Shown here: in pieces, positions 1 through 7,245 of the stretch
Numbering within the stretch: position 1 is the stretch's first letter
Layout: every line of letters begins with the position of its first letter
Source of the DNA: Actinomycetota bacterium
Lineage (GTDB): Bacteria; Actinomycetota; Actinomycetes; Nanopelagicales; Nanopelagicaceae
NCBI GenBank assembly: GCA_009704515.1
Contig: WLDZ01000008.1
Span: forward strand, 1-19,745
Direction: 5' to 3'
Length of the DNA: 19,745 nt
The notes under the pieces: model-generated
The model's database searches: none
The model's input: the letters and a program-made list of their open reading frames with translations, nothing else
Told to the model about the DNA's origin: nothing
Made by a program: the position numbers and the translations under genes

Positions 1-785
1 ACTGCGTACTTATCCAGATCAGTAATTCCTTCGCTTGCCAGTACTTCATCATCGACATAGAAATTGCCGGTGGCTTCCTTAGCTGGACGATTGAGAATTA
101 TGTAGGCAGCATCTGCCAAAATCTCTGGGGTACGACATGCTGCTGTATCGATTCCTGGAATCATGGCGAGTGCTGCAGTGTCGATTGCGGTACGAGGCCA
201 TAAAGCGTTAGAAGCGATTCCATCGCGCTTAAACTCTTCAGCCATTCCAAGAACACACATAGACATGCCGTATTTAGCCATGGTGTAAGCAACATGGTTT
301 TTGAACCACTTTGGGTTCATAGAGAGTGGCGGGGCTAGGTTGAGAATATGAGGATTGCGTCCTGCCTGGGCAGATTCGCGTAAGTAAGGGATAGCAGCCT
401 GTGAAGTGAGGAATGTTCCGCGCACATTAACATCGAACATGAGGTCAAATCGTTTTGCCGGAGTTGCTTCAGTTTTAGTCAGGTTGATAGCGCTGGCGTT
501 ATTAATCAAGATATCGATTCCGCCAAATTCTTGCGCAGCTTGGCGCACCGCTGATTCAATCTGGTTCTCATCACGAATGTCGCATTGAATTGGAAGTGCC
601 ACTCCCCCTGCTGCGCGAATCTCATCCGCAGCGGTAAAGATTGTTCCAGGCAGTTTTGGATTTGGATCTGCAGTCTTTGCCGCGATTGCAATTGAGGCGC
701 CGTCACGGGCAGCCCGAAGCGCTATCGCTAATCCAATACCGCGGGATCCGCCTGTAACAAAAATTCTTTTTCCGGCTAGAGACAT
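1..785 (-). CDS. HSDL2-type short-chain dehydrogenase/reductase (partial, C-terminus off the window)
   Basis: An NAD(P)-dependent oxidoreductase of the classical SDR fold; 261 codons are visible and the 3' end lies beyond base 1. Reading from ATG at 785, the cofactor motif TGGSRGIG is at residues 11-18, a CDIRD segment at 68-72, NNAS at 95-98, and the catalytic YTMAK at 167-171 (Tyr167, Lys171). The segments around TPAKRFDLM, NPKWFKNH and EEFKRDGIASNALWP closely resemble the hydroxysteroid dehydrogenase-like 2 (HSDL2) subgroup, which in animals is linked to fatty-acid metabolism. The substrate is unknown. The ATG directly abuts the TAA of the upstream isomerase-like gene, so the two are probably translationally coupled and act on related acyl-CoA or lipid substrates. 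Whether a C-terminal SCP2 domain follows, as in full HSDL2, cannot be seen. Family call sure; role inferred. Confidence 0.9.
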   Translation of the reverse strand, partial: MSLAGKRIFVTGGSRGIGLAIALRAARDGASIAIAAKTADPNPKLPGTIFTAADEIRAAGGVALPIQCDIRDENQIESAVRQAAQEFGGIDILINNASAINLTKTEATPAKRFDLMFDVNVRGTFLTSQAAIPYLRESAQAGRNPHILNLAPPLSMNPKWFKNHVAYTMAKYGMSMCVLGMAEEFKRDGIASNALWPRTAIDTAALAMIPGIDTAACRTPEILADAAYIILNRPAKEATGNFYVDDEVLASEGITDLDKYA

Positions 786-1529
786 TTACTTGCCCTTCTT
801 TGACATTTTTTTCATAACGGCATCTGCAAACTCTTCGGATTCAAGTGCCAATGCGAAGATTTGGAACTCAGCCTTCATTACGGCTGCTACTGCATCGTGT
901 TTGCTTGCTTTCATCAGAGCCTTGGTATTGAGAACAGCCTTTGGCGGTTGATCGGCAATTACTTTGGCAATAGCAAGAGCTTCGGCATCGCTATCGGTTA
1001 CGACTTCAGCAACAAGGCCAATCTCTCGTGCGTACTCGGGTGAGAATTCTTCGCCGGTAAGGAAAATCTTGGCAGCTCTCTGATAACCAACGAGCGCCGG
1101 AAAGAGCATGGAAGATCCTGCCTCGGGAACTAAGCCAAGGGAAGTAAAAGGCATCGAAAAGCGAGCAGTGTGATCTGAAATCACAACATCACAGTGCAAC
1201 AACATGGTTGTGCCGACGCCTACAGCGTGTCCTTTCACGGATGCAATCAAAGGCTTTGAAAAATTCAGGAGTGATCCTAGAAAAGCTGCAACTGTTGAAT
1301 CCTCTGTTGTTGGAGGATTACTCATAAAATCCATAATGTCGTTGCCAGAGGTGAAGTTATCCCCGACTGCCGAGAGCATTACGACTCTGACGCCAAAATC
1401 CTCATTGGCCTCATTAAGTAAACGTGCTAAATCGGCGTACATATCCTTTGTGAGGGCATTCATCTTTTCAGGACGGTTAAATCGAATGATTTGAACCAGA
1501 CCATCCATCTCGGAGGTTATTTGACTCAT
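786..1529 (-). CDS. Enoyl-CoA hydratase/isomerase family protein, isomerase-like active site
   Basis: A crotonase-fold protein of 247 residues. It shows the CoA/oxyanion-hole region SGNDIMDF (61-68) and the second oxyanion segment VKGHAVGVGTT (98-108). The two glutamates of true enoyl-CoA hydratases (GGGCE and the PE before LLG) are replaced by Thr and Phe here. A glutamate is instead present in PEAGSS (Glu136), the place where delta3,delta2-enoyl-CoA isomerases (ECI/PECI type) carry theirs. I therefore favour an isomerase of unsaturated acyl-CoA beta-oxidation over a hydratase. The start is taken at ATG 1529. A TTG at 1559 would add ten residues unlike the family, and a TACACT box sits 6 nt before the ATG. 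It is the first gene of a two-gene unit with the SDR immediately downstream. Fold very sure; reaction inferred. Confidence 0.88.
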   Translation of the reverse strand: MSQITSEMDGLVQIIRFNRPEKMNALTKDMYADLARLLNEANEDFGVRVVMLSAVGDNFTSGNDIMDFMSNPPTTEDSTVAAFLGSLLNFSKPLIASVKGHAVGVGTTMLLHCDVVISDHTARFSMPFTSLGLVPEAGSSMLFPALVGYQRAAKIFLTGEEFSPEYAREIGLVAEVVTDSDAEALAIAKVIADQPPKAVLNTKALMKASKHDAVAAVMKAEFQIFALALESEEFADAVMKKMSKKGK

Positions 1530-1535
1530 TGGACG

Positions 1536-1541
1536 AGTGTA
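1536..1541 (-). promoter_or_regulatory. Putative -10 box of a leaderless promoter for the isomerase/SDR unit
   Basis: TACACT on the minus strand lies 6 nt before the ATG at 1529, with no Shine-Dalgarno sequence between. It sits downstream of the ino1 terminator, as expected for a separate transcription unit. No good -35 is visible. Confidence 0.4.
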
Positions 1542-1580
1542 GAGCTTGATAGAGAACAAAGAAAGTTGATTTAAAACAGA

Positions 1581-1614
1581 GAAAACCCCGTGACCATAAG
1601 GTCACGGGGTTTTC
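1581..1614. terminator. Strong rho-independent terminator, probably bidirectional
   Basis: A perfect 15-bp inverted repeat (gaaaaccccgtgacc / ggtcacggggttttc) with a 4-nt loop ataa. T-rich sequence follows on both strands: tttttc on plus, and tttt then ctctgtttt on minus. It lies 22 bp past the ino1 stop and before the isomerase gene, so it ends the padR-ino1 transcript on the minus strand. Confidence 0.93.
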
Positions 1615-1635
1615 TTTTTCAATATCCAGAATTAA

Positions 1636-2733
1636 CTAACGCTCGATTTTTCCTGTGATGAAATCTTCCACCTTATTGTGAGCCTGCTCATCAGTGTATT
1701 GCACAGGAGGGGTCTTCATAAAGTAAGAAGAAGGTGAAAGCAAAGCTCCACCAATCTTGCGATCAAGACCAATCTTTGCGCAGCGAAGTGCATCAATGAT
1801 TACGCCTGCTGAGTTTGGTGAATCCCAAACTTCGAGCTTGTACTCGAGGTTAAGAGGAACATCGCCAAATGCACGACCTTCAAGGCGGACATAGGCCCAC
1901 TTGCGATCATCAAGCCATGGAATGTAATCCGATGGACCGATGTGTACATTCTTCGCGCCCATATCGTGATCGAGCTGTGAAGTTACAGAGTTAGTCTTTG
2001 AAATCTTCTTTGACTCTAGGCGATCGCGCTCAAGCATGTTCTTGAAGTCCATGTTTCCACCAACATTGAGCTGGTAGGTGCGATCTAAGTGAACGCCACG
2101 ATCATGGAACAACTTCGCCATGATTCGGTGAGTGATTGTTGCGCCAACCTGTGACTTGATGTCATCGCCAACAATTGGCAAACCAGCATCTTCAAACTTC
2201 TTTGCCCATACTGGGTCTGATGCAATAAATACTGGAAGAGCATTAACGAACGCGCATCCTGCGGCAATTGCACACTCTGCATAGAACTTTGCAGCTTCCT
2301 CTGATCCAACAGGAAGGTAGCAGATGAGAACATCGACTTTCTCTTCCTTAAGCGCTGCAACAACATCAACTTCAGCAGCCGTTGATTCAGTGATTGTCTC
2401 CTTGTAATAACGACCTAGGCCATCGAGAGTCTTTCCACGCTGTACAGAGACGCCAGTCTTTGCCACATCAGAGAACTTGATTGTGTTGTTCTCTGAAGCC
2501 CAAATTGCTTCCGCAAGATCAAGTCCGACCTTCTTTGCATCTACATCAAAGGCGGCAACAAATTTCACATTGTTGATGTGATATCCACCGACGACTGCAT
2601 GCATAAGGCCAGGAATCTCCTGATCGGTTGCTGCATCTTTGTAGTAGGTAACACCCTGTACGAGTGAGTTAGCGCAGTTACCTACACCAACGATGGCAAC
2701 TCGAATGTCACCAGCTCCTGTTGTGATCTTCAC
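1636..2733 (-). CDS. ino1: myo-Inositol-1-phosphate synthase (actinobacterial Ino1)
   Basis: Converts D-glucose 6-phosphate to 1D-myo-inositol 3-phosphate (inositol-1-phosphate) using NAD, supplying inositol for phosphatidylinositol, PIMs and mycothiol-type compounds in Actinobacteria. The 365-residue protein follows mycobacterial Ino1 nearly throughout: the Rossmann motif [16 protein letters not shown] near residues 12-27, then [73 protein letters not shown] and [15 protein letters not shown], all hallmark segments. The start is GTG at 2733. It overlaps the TGA of the upstream padR by 4 nt (GTGA), and an AGAGGAAA Shine-Dalgarno lies about 6 nt before it. The gene ends in front of a strong hairpin terminator. 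The padR-ino1 pair parallels Rv0047c-Rv0046c of M. tuberculosis (from memory). Very sure. Confidence 0.97.
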   Translation of the reverse strand: MKITTGAGDIRVAIVGVGNCANSLVQGVTYYKDAATDQEIPGLMHAVVGGYHINNVKFVAAFDVDAKKVGLDLAEAIWASENNTIKFSDVAKTGVSVQRGKTLDGLGRYYKETITESTAAEVDVVAALKEEKVDVLICYLPVGSEEAAKFYAECAIAAGCAFVNALPVFIASDPVWAKKFEDAGLPIVGDDIKSQVGATITHRIMAKLFHDRGVHLDRTYQLNVGGNMDFKNMLERDRLESKKISKTNSVTSQLDHDMGAKNVHIGPSDYIPWLDDRKWAYVRLEGRAFGDVPLNLEYKLEVWDSPNSAGVIIDALRCAKIGLDRKIGGALLSPSSYFMKTPPVQYTDEQAHNKVEDFITGKIER

Positions 2734-3266
2734 TTAGATTTCCTCTCGGTCGTAATCATTTCCTGCAACCACGCAATTTCGCGATCTGCAGAGTCAAGCG
2801 AATGGCGGCGCCACTCTTGAAGGTACTTATCGATTCCAATTGGAGACTTCTCCACCTCATCTCGAAGGATTTCTGCCTTCTCTTGAAGTCGACGTAGCCG
2901 TCCCTCAAGAATCCGAACTCGACTCTTTGTAGGAGTTGGGCTAAAGAATGCAAAGCGCACCTCAAAACCCTCATCCTCCCAAGCATCTGAGCTAACAGAT
3001 TCAGTGAGCGCCTCAAATCGAGCTATTCCCTCTTTGGTGATGGCGTAGACAATTCGGGGGCGCTTGCTTCCGCGATCGACAGACTCTTCCTGGATGTTTC
3101 CAGCCAAGAGCATGCGACGAAGTTGCGGGTAGAGCACAGAGAAAGAGATCGCCTAGAAAGGGCCAAAGATGGTCACCATTCGCTTGCGAAGCTCATAGCC
3201 ATGCAACGGTCCCTGCGCGAGCAGGCCAAGGAGAGCAAACTCCAGTGACTCCACGCGCGAGCGCAT
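2730..3266 (-). pseudogene. PadR-family transcriptional regulator interrupted by an in-frame TAG
   Basis: A 178-codon reading frame for a PadR winged-helix repressor, broken by TAG at 3153-3155 (codon 38). The N-terminal part from ATG 3266 reads MRSRVESLEFALLGLLAQGP, continuing LHGYELRKRMVTIFGPF. After the stop it continues AISFSVLYPQLRRMLLAGN with no frame change, then the wing and the C-terminal dimerization helices (about residues 85-178). The stop falls in the FGPFRAIS-like junction just before the recognition helix, where relatives such as Rv0047c carry Arg; one base change (AGG to TAG) would account for it. A GGAAG Shine-Dalgarno sits 6 nt before ATG 3266. Reinitiation at GTG 3137 would give a 135-residue protein lacking most of the DNA-binding domain. 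The gene overlaps ino1 by 4 nt and is its likely local regulator. It could be a genuine pseudogene, a strain mutation or a sequence error. Confidence 0.82.
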
Positions 3267-3285
3267 AATGGCTTCCAATTCTCTG

Positions 3286-3318
3286 AATATTACATTTAAT
3301 ATATCCATTCGATATATC
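3286..3318. promoter_or_regulatory. AT-rich palindromes and repeats upstream of padR-ino1, candidate PadR operator
   Basis: The segment holds AATATT (3286-3291), a direct repeat of ATATATC at 3299-3305 and 3312-3318 (13 bp start to start), and the palindrome GATATATC at 3311-3318. It lies 20-52 bp upstream of the padR ATG. On the minus strand it also contains -10-like TAATAT and TATATT, so a bound repressor would block the promoter. PadR proteins commonly bind AT-rich inverted repeats and autoregulate; the assignment here is inferred from position. Confidence 0.45.
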
Positions 3319-3488
3319 TGGGCGATAGTTAACCCGAAATATGATGTAAAGGCAAAGGCAAGACCTATTTGCCCCTTTCGGCGCGTCGCTCAGGCTTGCT
3401 CATGCTCAATACCTACCCTTAAGGCGCCTTCCCTGACTTACCTGGCCACCGCCCTGGTGACCCTGGCCCCTTTTTGGGAAGGATCTAT
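3319..3488 (+). promoter_or_regulatory. Promoter and GC-rich leader region of the uracil permease
   Basis: This is the rest of the 222-bp divergent gap (3267-3488). A good -10-like TATGAT is at 3340-3345, but no clear -35 is seen. A transcript starting near 3352 would have a leader of about 137 nt. Possible structure includes AAAGGCAAA (3348-3356) pairing with TTTG..CCTTT (3368-3378), a perfect 10-bp palindrome AAGGCGCCTT (3421-3430), and a short hairpin GGcCACC/GGTGaCC (3444-3462). A Shine-Dalgarno GGAAGG (3477-3482) lies 6 nt before the ATG at 3489. No known riboswitch class was recognised. Confidence 0.35.
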
Positions 3489-4745
3489 ATGAACCTCAGT
3501 TGGAAGCTCCACGGAAATGGAAAATCAATCGCCCACGGCGAGGTTGTCTCCACGGATGAACGCCTCACCTGGCCCCGCACCGTCGGTGTCGGATTGCAAC
3601 ATATCGCTGCCATGTTCGGAGCGACATTTCTCGTTCCGATCATCACAGGATTTCCACCAACCACAACTCTCTTCTTCTCAGGAATCGGAACAATCCTCTT
3701 CCTACTTATCACCGGCAATCGTGTTCCGAGCTACTTAGGTTCTTCTTTTGCATTCCTAGGTCCTATCGGTGCAGCGATGGCAGATAAGAGCGCTGGCATG
3801 GCTGGCGCACTTGGCGGAATTGTATTTACAGGTGTTGTTCTTGCACTCGTCGGTGTCATTGTTAAATCAGCTGGAATCGGGTGGATTGATGTAATCATGC
3901 CGCCAATCGTTACCGGAACAATTGTTATGGTGATTGGTTTCAACTTGGCAGGCGCAGCAAAAGGAAACTTCACGAAAGAACCTTTGATTGCGATTATTAC
4001 ATTGGCATCAATTGCAATTATTAGTTCAGTATCTCGTGGCTTCCTAGGGCGCATCTCAATCTTTATGGGAATAATCATTGGTTACCTGGTTGCACTTATT
4101 CAAGGCAATGTTGATACCGCTGGAATCAAGGCAGCTGCTTGGGTAGCTGCTCCAGAATTCGCTACCCCAACCTTTAAGACAAATATCATGCTTCTCTTCT
4201 TACCAGTTGTACTGGTACTGATTGCTGAGAATGTAGGACATGTTAAGTCAGTTGCGGCGATGACTGGTAAGAGTCTTGATGATCAAATGGGTAACGCTCT
4301 CCTTGCAGATGGCGTTGCAACAACTCTTGCTGGTGCAGGCGGCGGTTCAGGTACAACGACTTATGCCGAGAACATCGGCGTAATGGCGGCTACTCGTGTG
4401 TACTCGACTGCTGCATATTGGGTTGCTGGTATCGGTGCGATTCTGCTCAGCCTCTCCCCTAAGTTCGGCGCAGTTCTCAGTGCAACACCGGCTGGTGCTC
4501 TCGGTGGCGTTGCTGTTGCTCTCTTTGGAATGATTGGTCTACTAGGCGCTCGAATCTGGATTGATGCCAAAGTAGATTTTGCAAATTCCAACAATCTCAT
4601 TATCGCTGGTTCATCGCTGATTATCGGTATCGCCGATATCTCTTGGAGTCGCGGTCAGTACACCTTTACTGGAATCGTTAATGCAACTCTTGTTGCAGTA
4701 GTGGGTTACCAGATTATGGATCGGTTATCGAAACTCCGTAAATAG
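3489..4745 (+). CDS. uraA: Uracil permease, NCS2 family (UraA-like)
   Basis: A nucleobase:proton symporter in the cytoplasmic membrane that takes up uracil. The 418-residue protein has the expected run of hydrophobic helices (about 14). Signature positions are GLQHIAAMFGA (QH at 37-38), YLGSSFAFLGP in TM3, AENVGH in TM8 (Glu247, His251) and GGSGTTTYAENIGVMAATRV in TM10 (Glu294). These match the uracil-contacting Glu and His residues known for E. coli UraA, so uracil is preferred over xanthine or urate. The start is ATG 3489, chosen because GGAAGG lies 6 nt upstream; the TTG at 3474 falls inside or beside this Shine-Dalgarno. It is preceded by a long leader and followed 39 bp later by a LysE-type exporter on the same strand. 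Family very sure, substrate likely. Confidence 0.93.
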   Translation: MNLSWKLHGNGKSIAHGEVVSTDERLTWPRTVGVGLQHIAAMFGATFLVPIITGFPPTTTLFFSGIGTILFLLITGNRVPSYLGSSFAFLGPIGAAMADKSAGMAGALGGIVFTGVVLALVGVIVKSAGIGWIDVIMPPIVTGTIVMVIGFNLAGAAKGNFTKEPLIAIITLASIAIISSVSRGFLGRISIFMGIIIGYLVALIQGNVDTAGIKAAAWVAAPEFATPTFKTNIMLLFLPVVLVLIAENVGHVKSVAAMTGKSLDDQMGNALLADGVATTLAGAGGGSGTTTYAENIGVMAATRVYSTAAYWVAGIGAILLSLSPKFGAVLSATPAGALGGVAVALFGMIGLLGARIWIDAKVDFANSNNLIIAGSSLIIGIADISWSRGQYTFTGIVNATLVAVVGYQIMDRLSKLRK

Positions 4746-4772
4746 GTTGTAGTTAGCAAGTAAGTAGAACGC

Positions 4773-4778
4773 TAGGCT
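4773..4778 (+). promoter_or_regulatory. Putative -10 box of a leaderless promoter for the LysE-type gene
   Basis: TAGGCT ends 6 nt before the GTG start at 4785, and no Shine-Dalgarno sequence is present. No convincing -35 is seen; read-through from uraA is also possible. Confidence 0.33.
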
Positions 4779-4784
4779 CTGCGA

Positions 4785-5426
4785 GTGATTCCAAGTCGTT
4801 ATCCGGAATATCTCGTTGCGGCGATGATTATCATCCTCGCACCAGGGCCTAGCGTTCTCTTTGTTATTGCGCGGGCTATCGCCTGGGGTAAGAAGACTTC
4901 GGTGCTTACTGTCTTAGGAAATGTTTTAGGTTCTTTTGTGCTCTCTACCCTCGTCGCTCTAGGTGTTGGTCCAGTGTTAGAGAAATACAACTTGGCATAT
5001 ATCGGCGTGCAGTGGGCAGGTGGTCTCTATCTGATTTACCTCGGCTTGGATGCAATTAAAAAGCGATCGGTGCACGCTTCCGATATGACGAATCAGGGTC
5101 CTGTAGGTCCTACTGCATTTGAATCTATTCGTGACGGATTCTGGGTCGGAGCACTTAATCCCAAAGCAATCGTTTTCTTTGCCGCTGTGCTGCCTCAATT
5201 CATCGATATCGAAGGTGACTCTGTAACCTTGCAGTTATTCTTCCTGGGGCTCACATTCTGTGTTCTTGCATTTATATCGGATTCGACATGGGGATTACTT
5301 GCTGGAACTGTGCGCACCTGGCTCTCATCCAGTCAGCATCGATTAGAAAGACTCCGTGCCTTCGGAGGCGTAGTCATGATTGTTCTAGGAATTGCCATTC
5401 TTTACTCAGCAATTGTCAGTGGCTAG
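4785..5426 (+). CDS. LysE/RhtB-family amino-acid exporter
   Basis: An inner-membrane efflux protein of 213 residues, the usual length for RhtB/LysE proteins (about 205-215). The N-terminal family signature APGPSVLFVIARAIAWGKK lies at about residues 19-37, followed by the glycine-rich second helix (LTVLGNVLGSFVLS) and the GGLYLIYLG segment. The second half shows GFWVGALNPKAIVFFAAVLPQF, the conserved NPK motif of the family, then two more helices. Six transmembrane helices are expected. The exported compound cannot be told from sequence; relatives move lysine, homoserine, threonine or leucine. The start is GTG 4785, the only candidate that keeps the full first helix, and it appears leaderless. 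The stop is 15 bp upstream of the nuclease gene, so the two are probably cotranscribed. Confidence 0.9.
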   Translation: MIPSRYPEYLVAAMIIILAPGPSVLFVIARAIAWGKKTSVLTVLGNVLGSFVLSTLVALGVGPVLEKYNLAYIGVQWAGGLYLIYLGLDAIKKRSVHASDMTNQGPVGPTAFESIRDGFWVGALNPKAIVFFAAVLPQFIDIEGDSVTLQLFFLGLTFCVLAFISDSTWGLLAGTVRTWLSSSQHRLERLRAFGGVVMIVLGIAILYSAIVSG

Positions 5427-5441
5427 GGAGATAATGAACTT

Positions 5442-6143
5442 ATGAATATTGAAAAACCAGATAAGCCCGCGCGTGAATTCATCGCTCCATCTGATCTCAC
5501 CTTTGGTTTTTCAACCTGCAAGAGATGTATCTGGATTAAATACTGGTTCTCTCTCGAACTCAAGAAGGATTTTCCGCTAGTTAAGACTCTTTCGACTGTA
5601 CAGGAAGAACATTTTCGTCGCGCTCCGATGCAAAGTATCGATTCTTCTCTGGCACCAGGAATCGTTAAACAGTGGGGCCAATGGTTGAAGAGCAAGAACC
5701 TCAGCGTGAATGGCGTTGAGACTCCATGGAAATTACGCGGCATCTACGATCTGCTGGGCCATTACGAAGATGGCACTGTCGGGATTATCGACTGCAAGGT
5801 TTCAGACTCGGATAGAGACAATGGTGCTTTTTATTCCCCACAGCTTGAAGCCTATGCATTTATGCTTGAGAACCCGCTGACTGGTAAGGCTTTTCCGGTT
5901 TCAACGATGGGGCTCCTGGTCTGGAATCTTGGAGGCGTTGCACAGACTCGCCCCAATGAATTTGTCACAAACGATATGGGTTTTGGGGTACATCAAAAAT
6001 ATATTCCTGTAGAGCGCAATCCAGATGCCCTACAGAATCTGTTGGCAGAGTTCATTACCGTTCTTGATGGAGATTGCCCAGAAGCTGGCGCCGAATGTCA
6101 CGCCTGCAATTATTTAGAGGACCGCACCGCTTTAGAAAAGTAG
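5442..6143 (+). CDS. RecB/Cas4-like PD-(D/E)XK nuclease with a probable Fe-S cluster
   Basis: A 233-residue stand-alone nuclease domain. The core is LRGIYDLLG (Asp103), IIDCK (Asp117, Lys119) and QLEAYAF (Gln134, Tyr138). This is the D...DxK...QxxxY pattern of the RecB/AddB/Cas4 branch of PD-(D/E)XK enzymes. Cysteines occur at both ends: CKRC (26, 29) after an SDLTFGFSTC start, and C212, C219, C222 in CPEAGAECHAC. This resembles the 4Fe-4S clamp of Cas4 and AddB that joins the N- and C-termini. No helicase domain, CRISPR array or cas gene is nearby, so its DNA-repair role is inferred from family only. Start ATG 5442 follows an AGGGAG with 11-nt spacing that overlaps the lysE stop region. It converges on plsC with only 12 bp between the stops. 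Confidence 0.85.
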   Translation: MNIEKPDKPAREFIAPSDLTFGFSTCKRCIWIKYWFSLELKKDFPLVKTLSTVQEEHFRRAPMQSIDSSLAPGIVKQWGQWLKSKNLSVNGVETPWKLRGIYDLLGHYEDGTVGIIDCKVSDSDRDNGAFYSPQLEAYAFMLENPLTGKAFPVSTMGLLVWNLGGVAQTRPNEFVTNDMGFGVHQKYIPVERNPDALQNLLAEFITVLDGDCPEAGAECHACNYLEDRTALEK

Positions 6144-6155
6144 CTCTCTCGGTTC

Positions 6156-6839
6156 TTAATCTTCGTTTGGTTCCAGCGCGGCTTTCTTTGGTGCGTAATC
6201 ATCGACATATTCTTGTCCAGAAAGCTCTTGGATGCGCTTCATAATTTGGTCTGCGCATTCTCGTAAATGAGCTGGATCCTTCGGGTCGCCGTCGAAATAC
6301 ATCGGTTCACCAAAAGTCATTCCGACTCTCTTCACCTTCGGCATTACTGTTCCGGTCGGTTGAATCTTGTCAGTGTTAAACATAGCTACCGGAACTATTG
6401 GCGCACCTGATTCGATGGCAAGGCGGGCGATTCCGGTACGTGCTTTGTAAAGGCGACCATCTGGTGAACGCGTACCTTCAGGGTAAATGCCCAGACAATC
6501 ACCTGCGGCGAGCACCTGAAGCCCTGTGATGAGCGCAGCTTCGCTGCGACGGCCACCCGAGCGATCAACTGGTACCTGACCTAACGCAATAAAGGTTAAC
6601 TTTTTAATGAAGCCTTTAGGGCCTGGTGATGTGAAATATTCGCTCTTGGCAAGAAATGTAACTTTGCGGGGAACAACGAGCGGCATAAAAATAGAATCGC
6701 TAAAGGAGAGATGGTTTGAGGCGATAATCAGAGGACCTGTTGCTGGAACATTACGAAGCCCTTTTACCTTTGGCCTAAAGGCAAGCATTAGAAAGGGCGT
6801 TAAGAATGCCCTTAATGTGCCGTAAGGCAGGTTGTTCAT
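6156..6839 (-). CDS. plsC: 1-acyl-sn-glycerol-3-phosphate acyltransferase (PlsC/LPLAT family)
   Basis: Transfers an acyl group to lysophosphatidic acid or a similar acceptor in membrane phospholipid synthesis. The 227-residue protein shows the LPLAT motifs in order: NHLSFSD (His43, Asp48, the HX4D catalytic pair), GQVPVDRSGGRRSE (motif II region, about 87-100), YPEGTRSPDG (Glu121, Gly122) and APIVPVA (motif IV). A single N-terminal hydrophobic stretch suggests membrane association. Start ATG 6839 is preceded by TAGATT with a 6-nt gap and a -35-like TCGACC 18 bp further up, which suggests a leaderless mRNA. It is divergent from the acidic hypothetical gene. Actinobacterial relatives sit near glk and pimB', as here; the acceptor could be a lysophospholipid or a PIM precursor. 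Family sure, acceptor not. Confidence 0.92.
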   Translation of the reverse strand: MNNLPYGTLRAFLTPFLMLAFRPKVKGLRNVPATGPLIIASNHLSFSDSIFMPLVVPRKVTFLAKSEYFTSPGPKGFIKKLTFIALGQVPVDRSGGRRSEAALITGLQVLAAGDCLGIYPEGTRSPDGRLYKARTGIARLAIESGAPIVPVAMFNTDKIQPTGTVMPKVKRVGMTFGEPMYFDGDPKDPAHLRECADQIMKRIQELSGQEYVDDYAPKKAALEPNED

Positions 6840-6845
6840 GGAGCT

Positions 6846-6851
6846 AATCTA
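6846..6851 (-). promoter_or_regulatory. Putative -10 box of the plsC promoter
   Basis: TAGATT on the minus strand lies 6 nt before ATG 6839. TCGACC (4 of 6 to TTGACA) lies 18 bp upstream of it. No Shine-Dalgarno sequence is present, consistent with leaderless translation. Confidence 0.45.
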
Positions 6852-6924
6852 TCGACTCTCTAGTCCTCTGGTCGAATATTTGAGAAAATTCCCTGCTTTC
6901 TCGCTCCATATGTAACGATTGGGT

Positions 6925-7245
6925 ATGACCACCCCGCCAGGCGCCAATCACGGCAGTGCAGATGATGGCAGTGAAGAAGATGATACCGAGCTCATAAACG
7001 CAGAATTTGAATCTATGGTTGCAGGGCTATCTCTTGATCAATCCTCACCGCGTACTTATCTTGATGAGCTCGATGAGATTGAGAGAGAAGAAGTCATTTC
7101 TCTAAATTCAGAGCGGGCACTTTATGCAGAAGTGCCTGATGAAAAGATTCCTTTGCACCTAAAGTTAAGCACGATCTTTGAAGCAGTAAAAAAATGGTGG
7201 AACGGTGAGAACCGCGATGAAGGAGAAGATGGTGCCAAAATATGA
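6925..7245 (+). CDS. Hypothetical acidic protein of 106 residues
   Basis: No recognised domain. The first 20-25 residues are low-complexity and very acidic (SADDGSEEDDTE), and acidic residues make up about a quarter of the whole chain. A more ordered middle (AEFESMVAGLSL, YLDELDEIEREE) and a C-terminal helix with tryptophans (IFEAVKKWWNG) follow. No signal peptide or membrane helix is seen, so it is probably cytosolic. Start ATG 6925 is preferred to TTG 6919. A TAACGA element lies 6 nt before the ATG, and no Shine-Dalgarno is visible. Its TGA overlaps the ATG of the oxidoreductase by 4 nt (ATGA), so the two are translationally coupled. I assign no function; coupling and normal codon use argue that it is a real gene. 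Confidence 0.75.
   Translation: MTTPPGANHGSADDGSEEDDTELINAEFESMVAGLSLDQSSPRTYLDELDEIEREEVISLNSERALYAEVPDEKIPLHLKLSTIFEAVKKWWNGENRDEGEDGAKI

Noticed and set aside
3444..3475. Hairpin plus T-run before uraA as an intrinsic terminator
   Set aside because: The stem is only 6 bp with a mismatch and is separated from the ttttt by 8 nt, so it is not a standard terminator.
3340..3488. Known purine, xanthine or other riboswitch in the uraA leader
   Set aside because: None of the conserved cores I know could be found; only generic pairings are visible.
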